A stretch of 18,180 nucleotides of DNA. Origin: an uncultured Clostridia bacterium. GTDB lineage: Bacteria > Bacillota > Clostridia > TANB77 > CAG-508. Below the pieces are notes generated by a model. The model did no database searches. It was not told the origin of the DNA and worked only from the letters and a program-made list of their open reading frames with translations. Positions 15,192 to 18,180 of this stretch are shown piece by piece. Every line of letters begins with the position of its first letter. Position 1 is the first letter of the stretch. Made by a program: the position numbers and the translations under genes. The stretch is taken from the NCBI GenBank assembly GCA_948805675.1, contig CAQIBN010000019.1:1-18180 (forward strand). The letters are read 5' to 3'.

Positions 15192-15395
15192 TTATATCTT
15201 ACTGAAAATTATTATTTTCTCTTTCAATGATATTTTACCAACATTATATCCATATTCTTTAGATTCTTTCTTATAAGTTAAAAATGAATGATCTATATCG
15301 AATCCTAAAATATTTTTGATTTCTCCATAAGATAATTTATAATTTTCTTTATTATTTTCTTTTAAATACTTCCATAATGGCTCATATTTGCTCAT
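15192..15395 (-). CDS. Small conserved protein of the MSKYEPLW type, function unknown
   Basis: A 67-residue protein, MSKYEPLWKYLKEN..., continuing LSYGEIKNILGFDIDHSFL and YGYNVGKISLKEKIIIF. Short proteins of this pattern (YxPLW at the start, a helix with IDHSFL in the middle, KxVGKISxKEK at the end) are common in Clostridia as stand-alone proteins or as domains; I know no established function. The start is ATG 15395, seven bases after AGAGGTG, rather than the in-frame codon at 15404. It is in the accessory region, upstream of the Xre gene on the same strand. Confidence 0.7.
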   Translation of the reverse strand: MSKYEPLWKYLKENNKENYKLSYGEIKNILGFDIDHSFLTYKKESKEYGYNVGKISLKEKIIIFSKI

Positions 15396-15438
15396 TCTCA
15401 ACACCTCTTGAAATTGTAATGTTGTAGGGCAGTTTTAT

Positions 15439-15840
15439 TTATAAGATGTTCATAACATTTTCAAATTTTTCTTTATAAAAAATTTTACTTTCATCAGATA
15501 ATTTTCTAAAACTTCTCTCTAATTTACTTTTTACAAAATTTTTTCCTTCTTCAATATTCATGTTTCTTTCTCTATATGCTAAATATAATAAGCTTAGAAT
15601 ACTATCAAAATGTGATATTGCGTCTGCATCTATAATAATTTGTTCCTCTTTAGACAATCTTTGATTATCAATACTTCCTCTATGATTTAATACGCATGCT
15701 TTTACAAGTTCAATTTTGTTATCATCATATTCAAATTTCCTTAAAATTTCACTTGCTATTTTACTTCTATGTATCTAATGTTCTTCATATAATTTATAAT
15801 CTGTAATTGAAGTAATATCATGCAACCAAGCTGCAATTAT
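15439..15840 (-). pseudogene. HD-domain phosphohydrolase fragment
   Basis: The minus strand reads IIAAWLHDI (metal-binding His-Asp of the HD family), then a conserved-looking KLYEEH, then a TAG stop at 15775-15777, and continues in the same frame as IHRSKIASEILRKFEYDD, ACVLNHRGS, and IDADAISHFDSILSLLYLAYRE to a stop at 15439. That matches the small HD-family hydrolases that act on nucleotides or related phosphates. The 5' part is missing: the reading frame enters directly from rhuM coding sequence near 15840. So it is both truncated and interrupted. The open piece 15439-15657 has no ribosome-binding site and should not be called as a gene. Confidence 0.8.
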
Positions 15841-16378
15841 ATATATTTCTATTTTTATCATAATCAAAACTACATTCTTTGTATATATCAGTTATTTTTT
15901 GATAAAATCTTCTTTCACTTGCTCTAATTTCTTTTATCTTAACTAATAATTCATCAAAATAATCTTTTCCAAATTTAGGTCCATTTTTCAACGTTTCACT
16001 ATTAACAACAAATCCCTTTTTTATATATTCTTTTAAAGTTTTTGTTGCCCAAATTCTAAAATCTGTTGCTTCTTTCGAATTTACTCTATAACCAACTGCT
16101 ATAATTGCATCTAAACTGTAAAAATTCGTATTATATTTTTTCTCATCTGAAGCAGTTACTCTAATTTTTTGAGTAACTGAATCTTGCTCTAATTCTCTTG
16201 TTTTAAATATATTTTGTAAATGATATGTTATATTATTTTCTGCCACATTAAATAATTTTGACATTGACTTTTGAGTTAACCAAAAGTCTTCTTCATTATA
16301 TAAAACTTCAACAGATATATTTTCGTTATTTTGACTTTGTTATATAATTAAATCTTTTAAATTTTCTATATTATTCAA
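15818..16378 (-). pseudogene. RhuM-family protein, interrupted and truncated
   Basis: The sequence matches the start of RhuM (virulence RhuM-type) proteins: VEVLYNEEDFWLTQKSM, LFNVAENNITYHLQNIF, the Phe-Tyr-Ser-Leu-Asp-Ala (NFYSLDAIIAVGYRVNS) core, ATKTLKEYIKKGFVVN, and IRASERRFYQKITDIY ending at FDYDKN. Family members continue well past this motif. Here the next bases belong to the HD gene, so the 3' half is gone. The natural start is TTG 16378 after AGGTGAA; the TAA at 16340-16342, where a Tyr codon is likely, interrupts the frame after 12 codons. The open frame from 16264 could still be made only from an internal ATG. RhuM proteins have no firmly established function and often sit near mobile elements. 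Confidence 0.8.
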
Positions 16379-16418
16379 TACTATTCACCTCACATTTCCA
16401 TTCCAGAACTGTTGTTTG

Positions 16419-16448
16419 TATTCTATAATAGAATAATTGCTGTGTCAA
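16419..16448 (-). promoter_or_regulatory. Strong promoter with palindromic operator before rhuM
   Basis: On the minus strand TTGACA (plus 16443-16448), 17 bases, TAGAAT (plus 16420-16425): an almost perfect sigma-A promoter. The palindrome TATTCTA/TAGAATA with a three-base centre (16419-16435) overlaps the -10 box, as expected for a repressor site. The gene behind it is dead, so the signal is a relic unless the fragment is still transcribed. Confidence 0.6.
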
Positions 16449-16463
16449 CATTTTTAGTTAAAT

Positions 16464-17457
16464 TTATGTAATATATTTTCTATGTGAATTTTTTACATTA
16501 TTTTGATTTACCATTGCATTCCATTGTTGTATCTATTTTTATATTTCCCTATAATTTTTGTACTTGTTCTACTGTCATTCCTTTATCAATAGCCCTAGTT
16601 GCCATTGTTCTTCTAAATTTATGCGGATGTACTTTATTTATATTCGCTTCTCTTCCTATATTTCTAATAGCAATTTCAATCCCTGATATTCCTAATCTGT
16701 TATAAGGTTTTATAAGCGATACAAATAGTGCTTCATTATTGTCAGTTCTTGTTTCTAAATACTTTTTTATATACATTTTACTTTTTGCACTAAAATAGAC
16801 TTCTCTTTCACTATTGCCTTTACCTAAAACAATACAACTTTTTTCTTGAAAATTCATATCTGCTATATTTAATCTGGTTAGTTCTCCAACTCTCATACCA
16901 GTTGAAATTAATAGTTCTAATATTGCTAAATCTCTTACATTTGAGCAAATATCTCTTAACTTTTCTAAATTTTCATCCGTCAAAGTTTCTTAACTTTTTT
17001 AGTTGCTTTTACTTTGTGAATCCTTCTAACTGGACTTTTAACAGTATAATCTTTGTTTTCTAACCATGCAAAGAAACTTGATAATGTACTTCTTATATTG
17101 TCTATTGTTACCATACCTGCATTTGAATTACTTTTATAATCCGCTAAATAGTTTCTTAATATTTCAGTAGTAATTTCACTTATTGAAAGATTTACTGTAT
17201 CTAACATTTTAGTTATATTATCTTTATAGTAATTTAAAGTTCTAGTTGAGCAACCTTCAATTTCTTTAGATGATATAAATTTATTATATATATCTATATT
17301 ATTCTTTTGTGTTTCTTGCTTTTTAGTTTGTTCTATTATTTCAATTTGATAGTTTAGGCATATTTTTGTAAGTATTTCTTTCAATTTTATTCTTTGGTTA
17401 TTGTCTAAAAAACTTTCTGTTGTATCAATCACTTTTTCTACAAATAATTCTCTTATG
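16464..17457 (-). pseudogene. Tyrosine recombinase, right copy (decayed)
   Basis: Second copy of the integrase seen at the left edge, in the same orientation. The N-terminal half (17432 to about 16995) has the SAM-like domain (GCSTRTLNYYKDNI, DNIRSTLSSFFAWLENKDY). The catalytic half has STGMRVGELTRLN, the Lys hairpin GKGNSERE and HPHKFRRTMATRAID. Lesions: a one-base deletion after KATKKVK (near 16990) splits the gene; the LGH motif reads L-stop-GN at about 16546; and two bases are lost where TTM-x-YA would supply the catalytic Tyr. After that the old frame resumes (AMVNQNNVKNSHRKYIT) and stops at 16464-16466. The likely original start codon is ATA in place of ATG, after GAGGAGG. None of these lesions involves CGG. 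Confidence 0.88.
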
Positions 17458-17583
17458 ACAATTACCTCCTCACATTTTTTATTTTATAGTTTGCAATATA
17501 TAGAACTCTATCTTTATTATACAATAATTATTTACATAATGTTTATTTTTAAGCTAACTTGCAAAAAACAATTAAATCATAAT

Positions 17584-17618
17584 AAAAAAGCAAGTATACT
17601 TTTAACTAATATACTTAC
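17584..17618 (-). terminator. Terminator of the Nudix gene
   Basis: The arms GCAAGTATA (17590-17598) and TATACTTAC (17610-17618) pair over nine positions with one mismatch at the base. On the minus strand they are followed directly by TTTTTT. The rest of the gap to the recombinase is AT-rich and includes the recombinase promoter region. Confidence 0.75.
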
Positions 17619-17645
17619 TCTCAAACTTATATATTTTTTACTTTA

Positions 17646-18068
17646 TTATAAATACTTAAATACTTGTTCAGGATATAGTTTTAACTCTTTATTCTTAAAT
17701 TTATCTATATCTATCCACATTGCATCAGTTTCGCAATTATCATCTATTATATGATATATTTCTTTATAATCAGACTCCTTTATATTAACATTATAAAATA
17801 ATATTAATTCATGTGCATTTTTTCCATTGTATGTAAATATATTTTCAGAAATTCCTAGAAACTGTCCTACATTAATATCTATACCAAGTTCTTCCTTAAA
17901 CTCTCTTTTTAATGCATCTTTGCTGTTTTCAAGAAATTCAATTCCTCCTCCTATACTTCTATAAAATTCTTCAGCTTTAATATTATCATATCCTTTACTA
18001 ACCAATATTTTATTATCTCTTTTTATCAATCCAAGAACAATTGGTCTTATTTCCTTAAATTTGTCCAT
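17646..18068 (-). CDS. Nudix hydrolase
   Basis: A 140-residue protein that should hydrolyse a nucleoside diphosphate linked to another group, with a divalent metal, in the cytosol. The full Nudix box is present at about 41-63: GGIEFLE, then seven residues, then REFKEELGI, matching Gx5Ex7REUxEExGU. The fold is supported by IRPIVLGLIKRDNKILVSKG before the box and HELILFYNVNI after it, where the strand ends. A late TDAMWIDIDKFK is usual for the family. The substrate cannot be named from sequence. The start is ATG 18068 with GGGAGG about nine bases upstream, and that site overlaps the end of the preceding reading frame, so the two are probably co-transcribed. Confidence 0.92.
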   Translation of the reverse strand: MDKFKEIRPIVLGLIKRDNKILVSKGYDNIKAEEFYRSIGGGIEFLENSKDALKREFKEELGIDINVGQFLGISENIFTYNGKNAHELILFYNVNIKESDYKEIYHIIDDNCETDAMWIDIDKFKNKELKLYPEQVFKYL

Positions 18069-18084
18069 ATTTTTTTAATCCTCC

Positions 18085-18180
18085 CTACAACTTACTATGT
18101 TGTGTTTCGATCATATCATAAAGGGAAAGTAATTTATCAATTACATTAGATTTAAGAAATGACCTACAACTCCAATAATA
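18085..18180 (-). CDS. C-terminal end of an unidentified gene (partial)
   Basis: The minus strand is open for 31 codons from the window edge to TAG at 18085-18087. It reads protein-like sequence (WSCRSFLKSNVIDKLLSLYD, then MIETQHSKL). The stop is 16 bases before the Nudix start and the Nudix ribosome-binding site overlaps it, a spacing typical of neighbouring operon genes. Too little is present to name a family. Confidence 0.5.
   Translation of the reverse strand, partial: YYWSCRSFLKSNVIDKLLSLYDMIETQHSKL

Noticed and set aside
15439..15657. Separate 72-codon gene
   Set aside because: The frame continues upstream through a TAG into the HD motif, so it is the tail of a pseudogene.

Overview
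The window is very AT-rich (about 22-25 % GC in most lines I counted), with ribosome-binding sites of the AGGAGG type, TTG as well as ATG starts, a phenylalanine T-box leader and a spoVA sporulation operon. Together these point to a spore-forming member of the Clostridia, probably an uncultured AT-rich gut lineage. The lineage is an inference; no rRNA or tRNA gene is present to fix it.

Layout. 1-1797: the left end carries a decayed tyrosine recombinase, a short coding remnant and an orphan 193-codon gene that is clearly richer in GC than its surroundings. 1882-5690: pheS-pheT, transcribed leftward behind a T-box riboswitch. 5698-6657: an Asn-rich membrane-anchored protein. 6935-8363: a rightward nfeD-SPFH pair with its own terminator. 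8624-9869: rarA (mgsA). 10243-10845: ruvA without ruvB beside it. 11332-13536: a rightward operon of a dodecin-like gene followed by spoVAC, spoVAD and spoVAE, behind a good sigma-G-type promoter. 13707-15395: small accessory genes, including a membrane-anchored Xre regulator with a zinc ribbon. 15439-17460: a graveyard with an HD-domain fragment joined to a truncated rhuM, then a second decayed copy of the same recombinase seen at the left end. 17646-18180: a Nudix hydrolase and the tail of another gene.

Main observation. Four otherwise intact, conserved genes (pheT, rarA, spoVAC, and spoVAD twice) are each interrupted by a +1 frameshift, and all five shifts have the same form. An extra C stands directly before a conserved glycine codon GGN, so that the zero frame reads CGG at exactly that point. 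The genes lie on both strands, yet the extra base is always C on the sense strand and always creates an in-frame CGG. I searched every CDS for CGG in frame. Outside these five sites I found only one, in the GC-richer foreign-looking gene at 1216-1797. Random sequencing indels would not do this. The best reading is that CGG is not used as a normal arginine codon in this genome, and that CGGN is decoded as a single glycine or skipped by +1 frameshifting. The recombinase and rhuM/HD lesions have nothing to do with CGG and look like ordinary decay, which makes a useful internal control.

The core genes cover translation (pheST), replication and repair (rarA, ruvA), membrane quality control (nfeD-SPFH) and spore dipicolinate handling (spoVA). 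If the CGGN reading is right, full-length PheT, RarA, SpoVAC and SpoVAD all depend on it.
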